Assembly (NCBI GenBank): GCA_026552835.1
Contig: JAPMTY010000099.1
Span: forward strand, 1 to 6,708
Length of the DNA: 6,708 bases
Direction: 5' to 3'
Origin: Candidatus Methanoperedens sp.
Lineage (GTDB): Archaea > Halobacteriota > Methanosarcinia > Methanosarcinales > Methanoperedenaceae
This document shows, piece by piece, positions 1 to 6,259 of the stretch. Within the stretch, counting starts at the first letter, position 1. Every line of letters starts with the position of its first letter. The translations under genes and the position numbers were made by a program. Below the pieces are notes generated by a model. That model had not been told where the DNA came from, made no database searches, and saw nothing but the letters and a program-made list of their open reading frames with translations.

Positions 1-4
1 CATT

Positions 5-2164
5 ATGGCAATATACAAAAACAATCTTGAACATATTCTTGAAGAACTCAACCGGATTGATACGATAATCCGCCTGTATTATGAAAAATCAAAGGCTGAC
101 CACGTTGGGAGTTCACAGGAGTTCCAGGGTTTGTATATCTCGGAAGACGAAATAACTGCGATTCTAAAAACCCCTCTCTTTGAATCGAATGCTTATGCCC
201 GTTCAGCCCTGGAACATGCAAAAATTGAAAAAATAACCAGGGAAATAAATACAAAAAAAGCCGAAAGCATAAAGCAGGGAATGGAACTGCGCCTTCATAT
301 CTTATCCGAGATTTTTCATTTACAGCCGTTCGAGGTCGATGCGCTGCTGGTCTGCCTCGCGCCTGAACTTGACATGCGGTATGAAAAGCTGTATTCATAT
401 TTCCAGAACGACGTGACCAGGAAGCGGCCAGGTGTTGACCTTGTGATAAGACTTCTATGCAGTTCGACTGAAGAAAGACTCTGGGCAAGAGATATATTTT
501 CGCAAGATGCCCCCCTGATCAGGAACAGGCTTTTATATCTTATAGGAGAAGAACAGGTTCCCCTTTTATCGAAATTTCTTAAAGTCGATGACAGGATAAT
601 AAACTTTCTCTTCGGGGATAATTCGATAGACCGGAAGATCCGGAATATCGCGGCAATAATAAAACCGCAAAAATCCTTCCGGGATCTTATCCTTCCTGAG
701 GACACGATAGCTACATTCAGGAATCTGATAAATAATCATTCAATTGTTAAAATCCCGATGTTCTTTGTTTACGGTACATACGGGTCTGGAAAGAAGATGG
801 CTGCTGAAGCCGTATGCAATGAACTGGGAATGTCAATGCTCGTTGTGAATTCAAAAGCTTTGATGAAAGAGCAAAATCTGGAGAATTTAAAGCCTGTCCT
901 TCGCGAGGCATTATTGCAGAATTCTTCAATGTATTTTGAAGGATTTGATACTCTGCTGAAAGACGAGAATATTGGAGTTACCGGGATACTTATGGAACTA
1001 GACCGTTTTCCGAATTTGATTTTCCTGTCAGGTGAGCAATACTGGGAGCCTGCCGGGATTTTAAAAAATCATAGCTTTATAAGCCAGGCATTTCCCTCCC
1101 CGTCCCTTTTGCTTCGTAAGCGCCTTTGGGAATCACAATTGAATGGCAACGCCCGGGATGATGTTGATATTCATGCCCTTGCAGGTAAATTCAATCTCAG
1201 CGGGGGCCAGATAAAAGATGCCATATCCACGGCGCAAAATATTCTGGTTGCAAAAAACCCGGGAAATTCTAAATTATCAATGGAAGTTCTTAACATGGGA
1301 TGCAAGGCGCAGTCCAACAGGAACCTCGCCGCCTATTCCAGGAAAATCGAACCCCACTATACATGGGAGGATATAGTTCTCCCCCACGACATAAAAAAAC
1401 AGTTAAAAGAAATATCAGGGTATATCAAATACAGGGGAATCGTCTATACGGATTGGGGTTTTGATAAGAAATTCTCATTGGGAAAGGGGCTGAATGCCCT
1501 TTTCTCGGGGCCGTCCGGTACCGGGAAAACAATGTCTGTTGAAATTATCGCCCACGATGCGGGACTGGATGTGTACAAAATCGACTTATCTAACGTGGTC
1601 AGCAAATACATCGGCGAAACAGAAAAAAACCTGAGCAAGATATTCAAGGAGGCGGAAACCAGTAACGCCATCCTGTTCTTTGACGAGGCGGATGCCCTTT
1701 TCGGAAAACGCTCCGAGGTCAAAGACGCCCACGACAGGTATGCCAACATAGAAATCGGATATTTGCTCCAGAAAATGGAAGAGTATGAGGGCGTTGTCAT
1801 ACTTGCCACCAATCTTAGCAAAAACATTGATGATGCCTTCTTAAGAAGGATGCAATTTGTGATTGATTTTCCCTTCCCCGATGAAACCCAGAGAAAACTC
1901 ATATGGAGCGGAATATTTCCGAAAGGTGCGCCGCGTGCAGGGGATATAGATTATACATTTTTCGCTGAGAGATTGAAGCTTGCAGGCGGAAATATCAAGA
2001 ACATCGCGTTATCGTCTGCATTTTATGCTGCCGAGGAATCCTCTGCAATCGGGATGCATCATATCATGCGGGCAGCGAAGAAAGAATACATGAAGATGGG
2101 GAAACCGTTTTTGAAGGAAGAGTTCCAGCCTTATTACAAAATGATAGAGGAAGAGGGAAAATAA
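5..2164 (+). CDS. Double-AAA+ ATPase of a contractile injection system (Afp15/Pvc15-like)
   Basis: A 719-residue ATPase of the eCIS type. Afp15/PVC15 relatives are needed for particle assembly or recycling; their exact substrate is unsettled. Residues about 90-180 form the family's helical/winged-helix region, with the hallmark LAPELDMRYEKLYSYFQ-type stretch near 118-133. A first AAA module (about 225-430) has a Walker-A-like GTYGSGKK at 257-264, with Lys where Thr/Ser is expected, and YFEGFD at 310-315 in place of a proper DE Walker B, so it looks degenerate. The second module (about 455-700) is intact: GPSGTGKT at 502-509, FFDEAD with D560/E561, sensor-1 ATN ending at N603, and arginine-finger-like R614/R615. 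ATG at 5 is the first start visible. Only four bases lie upstream, so an earlier start or its RBS cannot be excluded. The next gene begins immediately after the stop. Confidence 0.93.
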   Translation: MAIYKNNLEHILEELNRIDTIIRLYYEKSKADHVGSSQEFQGLYISEDEITAILKTPLFESNAYARSALEHAKIEKITREINTKKAESIKQGMELRLHILSEIFHLQPFEVDALLVCLAPELDMRYEKLYSYFQNDVTRKRPGVDLVIRLLCSSTEERLWARDIFSQDAPLIRNRLLYLIGEEQVPLLSKFLKVDDRIINFLFGDNSIDRKIRNIAAIIKPQKSFRDLILPEDTIATFRNLINNHSIVKIPMFFVYGTYGSGKKMAAEAVCNELGMSMLVVNSKALMKEQNLENLKPVLREALLQNSSMYFEGFDTLLKDENIGVTGILMELDRFPNLIFLSGEQYWEPAGILKNHSFISQAFPSPSLLLRKRLWESQLNGNARDDVDIHALAGKFNLSGGQIKDAISTAQNILVAKNPGNSKLSMEVLNMGCKAQSNRNLAAYSRKIEPHYTWEDIVLPHDIKKQLKEISGYIKYRGIVYTDWGFDKKFSLGKGLNALFSGPSGTGKTMSVEIIAHDAGLDVYKIDLSNVVSKYIGETEKNLSKIFKEAETSNAILFFDEADALFGKRSEVKDAHDRYANIEIGYLLQKMEEYEGVVILATNLSKNIDDAFLRRMQFVIDFPFPDETQRKLIWSGIFPKGAPRAGDIDYTFFAERLKLAGGNIKNIALSSAFYAAEESSAIGMHHIMRAAKKEYMKMGKPFLKEEFQPYYKMIEEEGK

Positions 2165-2737
2165 ATGGCGATTTTAAAAGATATCGGAGACTCCTTAAAG
2201 GCGCTCCTCCAGGATAACATCACAGAACTCAAGGCGGACAATTCGATAGTCTTTGATTCACCCGCAGAGATCGAACCGACCGGGAATACAATGCTTTCAG
2301 TCTTCCTGTATCAAATCATTGAAAATGGCTATTTAAGGAATACCTCATCTGAGCCTATCGATACCGACAAGATGCGATATCCGCCGCTTATTCTTGATTT
2401 ACACTTTATCTTTACTCCTTACGCGAAAGTCAAAGAAACCGAACTGATAATAATCGAAAAACTCATGCAGTTATTCTATGATAATTCAGTGCTCAAAGGA
2501 GATTTGCTTAAAGGCGGGCTGATAGATGCCGGAAATAAGGAGATACGGGTCGTTCCCACCAACTTTACGTTTGATGAAATAAACAAACTCTGGGAGAGAT
2601 TTCCCAGCAAGCCTTTCAAGCTTTCGGCTTCCTACATCCTGAGCCCTGTAAGGGTCCCGTCCGGAAAGCCGCCCGCTGTGATTAAAAGAGTCATGGAAAG
2701 GGATATCGACGTATACAGGATGGATGCAGGTACATGA
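2165..2737 (+). CDS. Tail terminator/cap protein, Pvc16_N (DUF4255) family, Afp16-like
   Basis: A 190-residue protein spanning the Pvc16 N-terminal (DUF4255) domain. In Afp/PVC particles this protein caps the distal tail end and sets or stabilises tube and sheath length. Family signatures are visible: LSVFLYQIIENGYLRN at 44-59, PPLILDLHFIFTPYA at 73-87, the MQLFYDNSVLKG segment at 101-112, and FDEINKLWERFPSKPFKLSASYILSPVRV between 136 and 164. Length is close to a bare domain with a short tail. ATG follows the ATPase stop with no gap. A GAGGG at 2153-2157 sits 7 nt upstream as RBS, so the two genes are probably co-translated. The stop overlaps the next start as ATGA at 2734-2737. ATPase next to cap is a common eCIS pairing, which supports the assignment. 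Confidence 0.92.
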   Translation: MAILKDIGDSLKALLQDNITELKADNSIVFDSPAEIEPTGNTMLSVFLYQIIENGYLRNTSSEPIDTDKMRYPPLILDLHFIFTPYAKVKETELIIIEKLMQLFYDNSVLKGDLLKGGLIDAGNKEIRVVPTNFTFDEINKLWERFPSKPFKLSASYILSPVRVPSGKPPAVIKRVMERDIDVYRMDAGT

Positions 2738-3300
2738 CCTTTCTTGAAAGAACAAAGTCAGTCCTGGGTCTTGCAGTAATGCTGAAAGACGACCTTTCCC
2801 CTGATAAAAAGACTATCGGAGACGTGTCCTTAAAAGCCACAGGTGTAAAGAGAAAAATTCTTCAACACAGCACAGGTTATTTCCTTTTGATAGACCTTCC
2901 CGAAGGGGAGCACGTCCTTACAGGCGGCGGTCATTTTTACAAACCCGGGAATTTGACAATTGATACCAAATCGATTGACCCCAAACAGCCTTTTGCCGAA
3001 TTGACGCTGACCCCGAAATCCAATTACCCCTTTCCCGGCGGGATTACAGTCCTTGTGGGAAAGATTGCAGGCCAGGACTACAGGCCGATTGCCAATGCCT
3101 CAATTACCGTCACATCCATGACACAGAGCGCAACTTCGGAAGATAGCGGCGGTTTTTTCATCATGTTTACCATAGATAGTGATATAGATATAACACTAAC
3201 TATTAATAAAAATGGATATATAAGCGGGAGCGTTCCCGTTCAGTTAAAAAAAGGTGTAATGACACGTATTATCGAACCGATAATGCTAACCAGACAGTAG
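2734..3300 (+). CDS. Carboxypeptidase-regulatory-like (beta-sandwich) domain protein of the eCIS operon
   Basis: A 188-residue protein with two parts. The C-terminal half (about 103-188) reads as a carboxypeptidase regulatory-like, Ig-type beta-sandwich: a PIANASITVTS strand at 118-128, an SEDSGGFFIMF turn-strand at 135-145, and the DITLTINKNGY segment at 152-162. The N-terminal half (1-100) is also beta-rich (ATGVKRKILQHSTGYFLLIDLPEG, 35-58) and could be a second small beta domain; I do not recognise it. No signal peptide or membrane segment is seen, so it is probably cytoplasmic or particle-associated. It starts within the cap stop codon (ATGA), implying translational coupling; the only RBS-like sequence is a weak AGGT about 3 nt upstream. 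Position beside the cap suggests a particle accessory or decoration protein, but the function is inferred only. Confidence 0.8.
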   Translation: MTFLERTKSVLGLAVMLKDDLSPDKKTIGDVSLKATGVKRKILQHSTGYFLLIDLPEGEHVLTGGGHFYKPGNLTIDTKSIDPKQPFAELTLTPKSNYPFPGGITVLVGKIAGQDYRPIANASITVTSMTQSATSEDSGGFFIMFTIDSDIDITLTINKNGYISGSVPVQLKKGVMTRIIEPIMLTRQ

Positions 3301-3429
3301 GATGGAGGTGCTAAACTTTAGATTCAAAATTAACTGAACCTGAAAAATCGGGGGAGGTATTTCAAAAATAAGATAGTGCAAAGTAATTATTGAAAATTTG
3401 TATCGTTGAAGATTTCAGACGGGAGGTTT
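3301..3429 (+). other. 129-nt gap with two orphan Shine-Dalgarno-like sequences
   Basis: This is the longest gap between genes in the window. It contains GGAGGTG at 3304-3310 and GGGGGAGGT at 3350-3358, neither followed at normal spacing by ATG, GTG or TTG. From 3318 a frame stays open for 17 codons (LDSKLTEPEKSGEVFQK) to TAA at 3369-3371. Its first codon, 7 nt after the first SD, is TTA, so it looks like a short peptide gene whose start was lost, or chance. No clear hairpin terminator or strong promoter was found. The 3' end carries the GGGAGG RBS (3421-3426) of the next gene. Confidence 0.4.
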
Positions 3430-3645
3430 ATGCCAGTAATACGAAATAAACTCAATCAGAGACTTATTATCCATTTGAAAGGCGGAAAACATATCGACCT
3501 TTCAGAGAAAGGCACAGCAGATGTTCCAGATGAGGATTTATCGTCATCGCATCTGCAGGACTTATTGATAAAAGAAAACGTGGTTATGGAAGAAGCTGAA
3601 AAACCTGAAATGAGGAAAAGCAGCTATATAAGAAAGGGAAAATAA
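3430..3645 (+). CDS. Small conserved-looking eCIS operon protein, function unknown
   Basis: A 71-residue protein beginning MPVIRNKLNQRLIIHLKGGK. It has a short beta-rich core (LNQRLIIHL, then a HIDLSEKGTADV strand-turn), an acidic helix-like DEDLSSSHLQDLLIKENVV, and a charged basic tail ending RKGK. From memory, similar IRNKLNQRL...L...DLSS.HLQ proteins occur in phage-tail-like clusters just before sheath genes, but I cannot name a domain or role. I chose ATG at 3430 because GGGAGG lies at 3421-3426, although the 3-nt spacer is short. The frame is open to a TTG at 3406 that would add eight residues but has no SD, and the family-like N terminus begins at the ATG. The sheath gene follows after 40 nt. 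A structural accessory or sheath companion is possible. Confidence 0.75.
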   Translation: MPVIRNKLNQRLIIHLKGGKHIDLSEKGTADVPDEDLSSSHLQDLLIKENVVMEEAEKPEMRKSSYIRKGK

Positions 3646-3685
3646 ATAATAATATAATATTAAAAGTTTTATAAGGAGGTATAAT
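3625..3685 (+). promoter_or_regulatory. AT-rich leader with strong sheath RBS; possible internal TATA element
   Basis: AAGGAGGT at 3673-3680 is the best SD match in the window and sits 5 nt before the sheath ATG, which fixes that start. The preceding stretch (about 3641-3672) is almost pure A/T. TATATAA at 3625-3631, inside the end of the small upstream gene, could be an archaeal TATA box with transcription starting near 3650-3655, giving a leader of about 30 nt. If the host is bacterial, the TATAAT at 3654-3659 would be the only -10-like match, with no convincing -35. The RBS is clear; the promoter is a guess. Confidence 0.4.
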
Positions 3686-5206
3686 ATGACTGAATATCTA
3701 TCACCTGGGGTATATGTTGAAGAAAAATCCACAGGAGTAAAACCTATCGAAGGTGTCGGCACTTCGACCGGGGCATTTGTAGGAATTGCGGAAAAAGGAC
3801 CGATTGGACAGGCAAACTTTATCGCGAACTGGACCCAGTTTGTGAATACATATGGTGCTTTCACAGCCAACGCGTTTATGGCATATGCCGTATACCAGTT
3901 CTTTTCGGAAGGAGGAACACGATGTTATGTGGTCAGGACATGCCATTACACGGATATAACAACCCCTTCCACAAAGACGACTGCAACTTCAGCAGGAACT
4001 TTGAATGATGGTGCCACCCCTCCCGTAGATTCGTTAACTTTCACTGCAAAGGAGATAGGCACATGGGGGAATAAGGTTTCCATCGAAGTAAAAGCAGGCA
4101 CCACAAGTGGCTTCAAGCTTGTAGTAAAATTTTCCGGGGCTGAGCAGGAGTCCTTCGATAATCTGACAATGGATACTGTTGCCAACGTAAACTCGGCGTA
4201 TGTAACAGTTGCAAAGGCGGGAACCCCTCCCAGTTCCAATCCTCCGAAGACAGGTTCATCTGTGACCCTGGCTGGCGGTAATAATGGTGATTCGTCTATA
4301 ACGGCAGTGGATTATGAAGGCGATGCAAGGGCAATGAATGGTCTTCATGCTTTCGATATGGTTGATGATATCAATATCGTTCTAATGCCTGATAGCGTTA
4401 AAATTGGAGCAGGAGCGAGAGATGCAATTATAAAAGGATACAGCTACTGCCAGAACAGGAAAGACTGCTTCTTTATAGCGGACCCGCCCTTTGGGTGCAG
4501 TCCCACTACTGTTAAGGAGTATAAAGAGGCAACTGGCACCACTTGGAGCGGACAAAATGCATTTAACTCCTCATTCGCAGCCCTTTATTACCCGTGGGTC
4601 TATATGAGCGACCCCCTGAGCCAGAGCGGAGGGAAAATAGCAGTTCCCCCATCCGGTGCAATCGCAGGGACATATGCCCATACAGATTCGGTAAGGGGAG
4701 TCCATAAAGCGCCGGCAGGTATTTCTGACGGTTATCTTGATTCGGTGAGCGGTATAGAGAGAATTATCACAAAGAGCGAACATGATACATTAAACCCCAC
4801 AGGGATAGATGTCATCCGTTCTTTCCCATCGTCAGGTATCGTGGTATGGGGAGCAAGAACTCTCTCTGCCGATGCGGAATGGAAATACATTAATATCAGG
4901 AGGCTGTTCCTCTTCCTTGAGGAATCCATTGACAAGGGTACACAGTGGGTCGTATTTGAGCCGAACTCGCCTGCTCTCTGGGGCTCGGTAATCAGGAATA
5001 TAACGGCATTTCTGATGAGGGTATGGAGAGACGGCGCATTGTTCGGAAGCACGCCTGAAGAAGCATTCTATGTAAAAGTCGATGCTGAGAATAATCCGCC
5101 TGAAGTAAGAGATGCAGGGCAGTTGATCGTCGAGGTCGGGGTAGCGCCGGTAAAACCCGCAGAGTTCGTAATAATCAGGATACAGCAGAAGACATTGACA
5201 AAATAA
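3686..5206 (+). CDS. Contractile tail sheath protein (Afp2/3-like)
   Basis: A 506-residue sheath protein that would polymerise around the inner tube and contract to drive it outwards. The N terminus has the classical sheath opening YLSPGVYVEE (4-13), then GVGTSTGAFVGIAEKGPIG (23-41), FVNTYG (52-57) and FFSEGGTRCYVVR (72-84). The middle sheath domain runs about 215-385 (DINIVLMPD; FFIADPPFG; YYPWVYMSDP; PPSGAIAGTYAHTDSVRGVHKAPAG). The conserved C-terminal domain (about 386-503) includes VVWGARTL, YINIRRLFLFLEESI, FEPNSPALW and VEVGVAPVKPAEFVIIRI, the strand-exchange region linking sheath subunits. Residues about 88-212 form a Thr/Ser/Gly-rich beta insertion, probably the variable outer domain. 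It is the only sheath gene in the window. Spacing to the tube gene is 28 nt. Confidence 0.97.
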   Translation: MTEYLSPGVYVEEKSTGVKPIEGVGTSTGAFVGIAEKGPIGQANFIANWTQFVNTYGAFTANAFMAYAVYQFFSEGGTRCYVVRTCHYTDITTPSTKTTATSAGTLNDGATPPVDSLTFTAKEIGTWGNKVSIEVKAGTTSGFKLVVKFSGAEQESFDNLTMDTVANVNSAYVTVAKAGTPPSSNPPKTGSSVTLAGGNNGDSSITAVDYEGDARAMNGLHAFDMVDDINIVLMPDSVKIGAGARDAIIKGYSYCQNRKDCFFIADPPFGCSPTTVKEYKEATGTTWSGQNAFNSSFAALYYPWVYMSDPLSQSGGKIAVPPSGAIAGTYAHTDSVRGVHKAPAGISDGYLDSVSGIERIITKSEHDTLNPTGIDVIRSFPSSGIVVWGARTLSADAEWKYINIRRLFLFLEESIDKGTQWVVFEPNSPALWGSVIRNITAFLMRVWRDGALFGSTPEEAFYVKVDAENNPPEVRDAGQLIVEVGVAPVKPAEFVIIRIQQKTLTK

Positions 5207-5234
5207 ATGAAAAATAACAAAGGAGGAAAATAAT

Positions 5235-5678
5235 ATGGCAACAGGAGCAAGAACCGATCCGTACAGGAATTTCAGGTTCAAGGTCGAGATAGATGGCATC
5301 CAGACTGCAAGTTTTGCAGAAGCCACAATCCCGGATACCACCACAGACTCGGTTGATTACAGGGAAGGAACCGATTTACCGTTCCAGAAAAAACTTTCGG
5401 GTCTCACCAAGTTCGGGAATATAACCCTGAAGAAAGGGCTCACAGACTCGGTGGAGATTTATCAGTGGAGAAAGTCTGTTGAAGATACCGGGGCGATCAA
5501 GGCAAGAAAGAATATTTCCCTGGTATTGATAGATGAGGAAGGAAATGATAAGGCGCGATGGGATATTATAGAGGCATGGCCCACAAAATACAGCCCGTCG
5601 GGTTTTAGCGCAAAGGCGAACGAAGTGGTCATAGAGACACTCGAGCTTGTGCATGAAGGGATAAAGAGGACAAAGTAA
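5235..5678 (+). CDS. Inner tail tube protein, T4 gp19-like family (Afp1-like)
   Basis: A 147-residue tube subunit of the T4 gp19-like/Afp1 family; hexamers stack into the inner tube that the sheath expels. Visible family marks are the opening RTDPYRNFRFKVEIDGI (6-22), TTTDSVDYREGTDLPFQKKL (35-54), the strand GNITLKKGLTDSVEIYQW (61-78), VLIDEEG (97-103), and the ending WDIIEAWPTKYSPSGFSAKANEVVIETLELVHEG (109-142). AGGAGG at 5221-5226 lies 8 nt before the ATG. Direct placement after the sheath, the 'TDLPFQKKLSGLTKF' form, and a strong RBS suggest that this is the main tube protein, while the paralogue at 6260 is the Afp5-like one. That division is inferred from sequence style and order. Confidence 0.95.
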   Translation: MATGARTDPYRNFRFKVEIDGIQTASFAEATIPDTTTDSVDYREGTDLPFQKKLSGLTKFGNITLKKGLTDSVEIYQWRKSVEDTGAIKARKNISLVLIDEEGNDKARWDIIEAWPTKYSPSGFSAKANEVVIETLELVHEGIKRTK

Positions 5679-5703
5679 GATGAGTTAGCAAGAAGGAAGC
5701 GAA

Positions 5704-6072
5704 ATGGGAATTTTACAGACGGAACACGATTTTACTTTGCCCATGGGATATGTAGATGAGGCAGGAACTCTTCACAGGGACGGCAAGATGAGGCTGGCCA
5801 CCGCTGCTGATGAGATACTGCCCATGAAAGACCCGAGGGTCCAGAGTAACCCGGCATATCTGACCGTAATCCTTCTCTCCAGGGTCGTTACAAGCCTTGG
5901 GAGTTTGAAGATGGTAAACCCCAAAATTATTGAAGGACTCTTTGCCGGGGATTTCGCATATCTGCAGGAAATGTATACGAGAATCAACCAGAATGGTTCG
6001 AATGTGATAAAGACGGTCTGTCCGAAGTGTGAGCACAAATTCGATGTAGAGGTGCAATCGCTGGGGGAATAA
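5704..6072 (+). CDS. Phage tail assembly chaperone-like protein with CxxC motif
   Basis: A 122-residue protein. The N-terminal FTLPMGYVDEAGTLHRDGKMR (10-30) and ATAADEI (32-38) are followed by a helical region, PAYLTVILLSRVVTSLGSL (50-68) and NPKIIEGLFAGDFAYLQEMYTRIN (72-95). This pattern resembles the tail assembly proteins (E/gp41/gp14-type chaperones) that sit between tube genes in phage-like clusters. A C-terminal CPKC at 106-109, followed by a histidine, looks like half of a zinc ribbon; no second CxxC is present. In tailed phages such proteins hold tail components during assembly and are absent from the finished tail; that role here is inferred. The start has AAGGA-type SD around 5693-5698. 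The gene ends in CTG GGG GAA TAA, where a -1 slip would fuse it to the next reading frame. Confidence 0.8.
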   Translation: MGILQTEHDFTLPMGYVDEAGTLHRDGKMRLATAADEILPMKDPRVQSNPAYLTVILLSRVVTSLGSLKMVNPKIIEGLFAGDFAYLQEMYTRINQNGSNVIKTVCPKCEHKFDVEVQSLGE

Positions 6073-6111
6073 CAGGCTACCCCCACGAACGCCTCTACGA
6101 GGAGGTAGCCT
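6049..6111 (+). promoter_or_regulatory. Candidate -1 recoding site: SD-like element, G5 run and stem-loop
   Basis: Three elements line up at the end of the chaperone-like gene. GAGGTG (6049-6054), complementary to the 16S 3' end, lies 9 nt before the 0-frame GGG codon at 6064-6066. That codon lies in a run of five G (6063-6067), so its tRNA can re-pair fully one base back. The 0-frame stop TAA follows at 6070-6072. A stem then starts at 6074: A6074-T6111, GGCTACC (6075-6081) with GGTAGCC (6104-6110), a C/A mismatch, and two more C-G pairs to 6084/6101. The A-site codon GAA re-pairs poorly as GGA, so this is not a perfect X XXY YYZ heptamer. Slippage would give a fusion of about 182 residues. 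Confidence 0.4.
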
Positions 6112-6251
6112 TCCTGGCTTACCACTTTCACTGGGACTATGATACTATAATGAACATGGAGCATAGGGAGCGGCAGCAATGGTGTGAGGAGGTAAGTAAA
6201 ATAAATGAGAAACTTAACGGAGAAAAACCGGGGAACATGTTCGAAGTATAG
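6069..6251 (+). CDS. DUF6760-type small eCIS protein; no canonical start (ATA start or -1 frameshift product)
   Basis: A 60-codon frame whose product reads GYPHERLYEEVAFLAYHFHW followed by DYDTIMNMEHRERQQWCEEVSKINEKLN. I recognise this as the short DUF6760-type protein (YP..RLYEEVAFIAYHFHW...EHR.R..W..E...IN) that accompanies eCIS tube genes; its role is unknown. The frame is open from 6033, after TGA at 6030-6032, but has no ATG, GTG or TTG until 6150, which would discard the conserved half. I set the start at ATA 6069-6071, where ATG would give the familiar ATGA overlap with the previous gene. The other option is entry by -1 frameshift from the chaperone-like gene. The TAG stop (6249-6251) overlaps the AGGAG RBS of the next gene, so translation through this frame is tied to its neighbours. 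Confidence 0.75.
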   Translation: MTGYPHERLYEEVAFLAYHFHWDYDTIMNMEHRERQQWCEEVSKINEKLNGEKPGNMFEV

Positions 6252-6259
6252 GAGCGACA

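Noticed and set aside
48..488. Minus-strand open frame of 146 codons
   Set aside because: Antisense to the conserved N-terminal part of the ATPase. The product has no recognisable domain and no sensible RBS.
3225..3238. CGGGA/TCCCG inverted repeat followed by an A run, considered as a terminator
   Set aside because: The stem is only 5 bp, lies inside the beta-sandwich protein gene, and is not followed by a T run.
3302..3337. ATG-initiated 11-codon frame (MEVLNFRFKIN)
   Set aside because: Very short, no SD upstream, and the GGAGGTG lies inside it; probably chance.
3406..3429. TTG at 3406 as start of the 71-aa protein
   Set aside because: No SD before it, whereas GGGAGG precedes ATG 3430 and the family-like N terminus begins there.
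4832..5344. Minus-strand open frame of 170 codons across the sheath/tube junction
   Set aside because: It lies opposite two strongly conserved genes, and its residue pattern is the usual shadow of their coding frames.
6150..6251. ATG at 6150 as start of the DUF6760-type gene
   Set aside because: It would remove the most conserved part (RLYEEVAFLAYHFHW) and leaves 33 residues; no SD at proper spacing.
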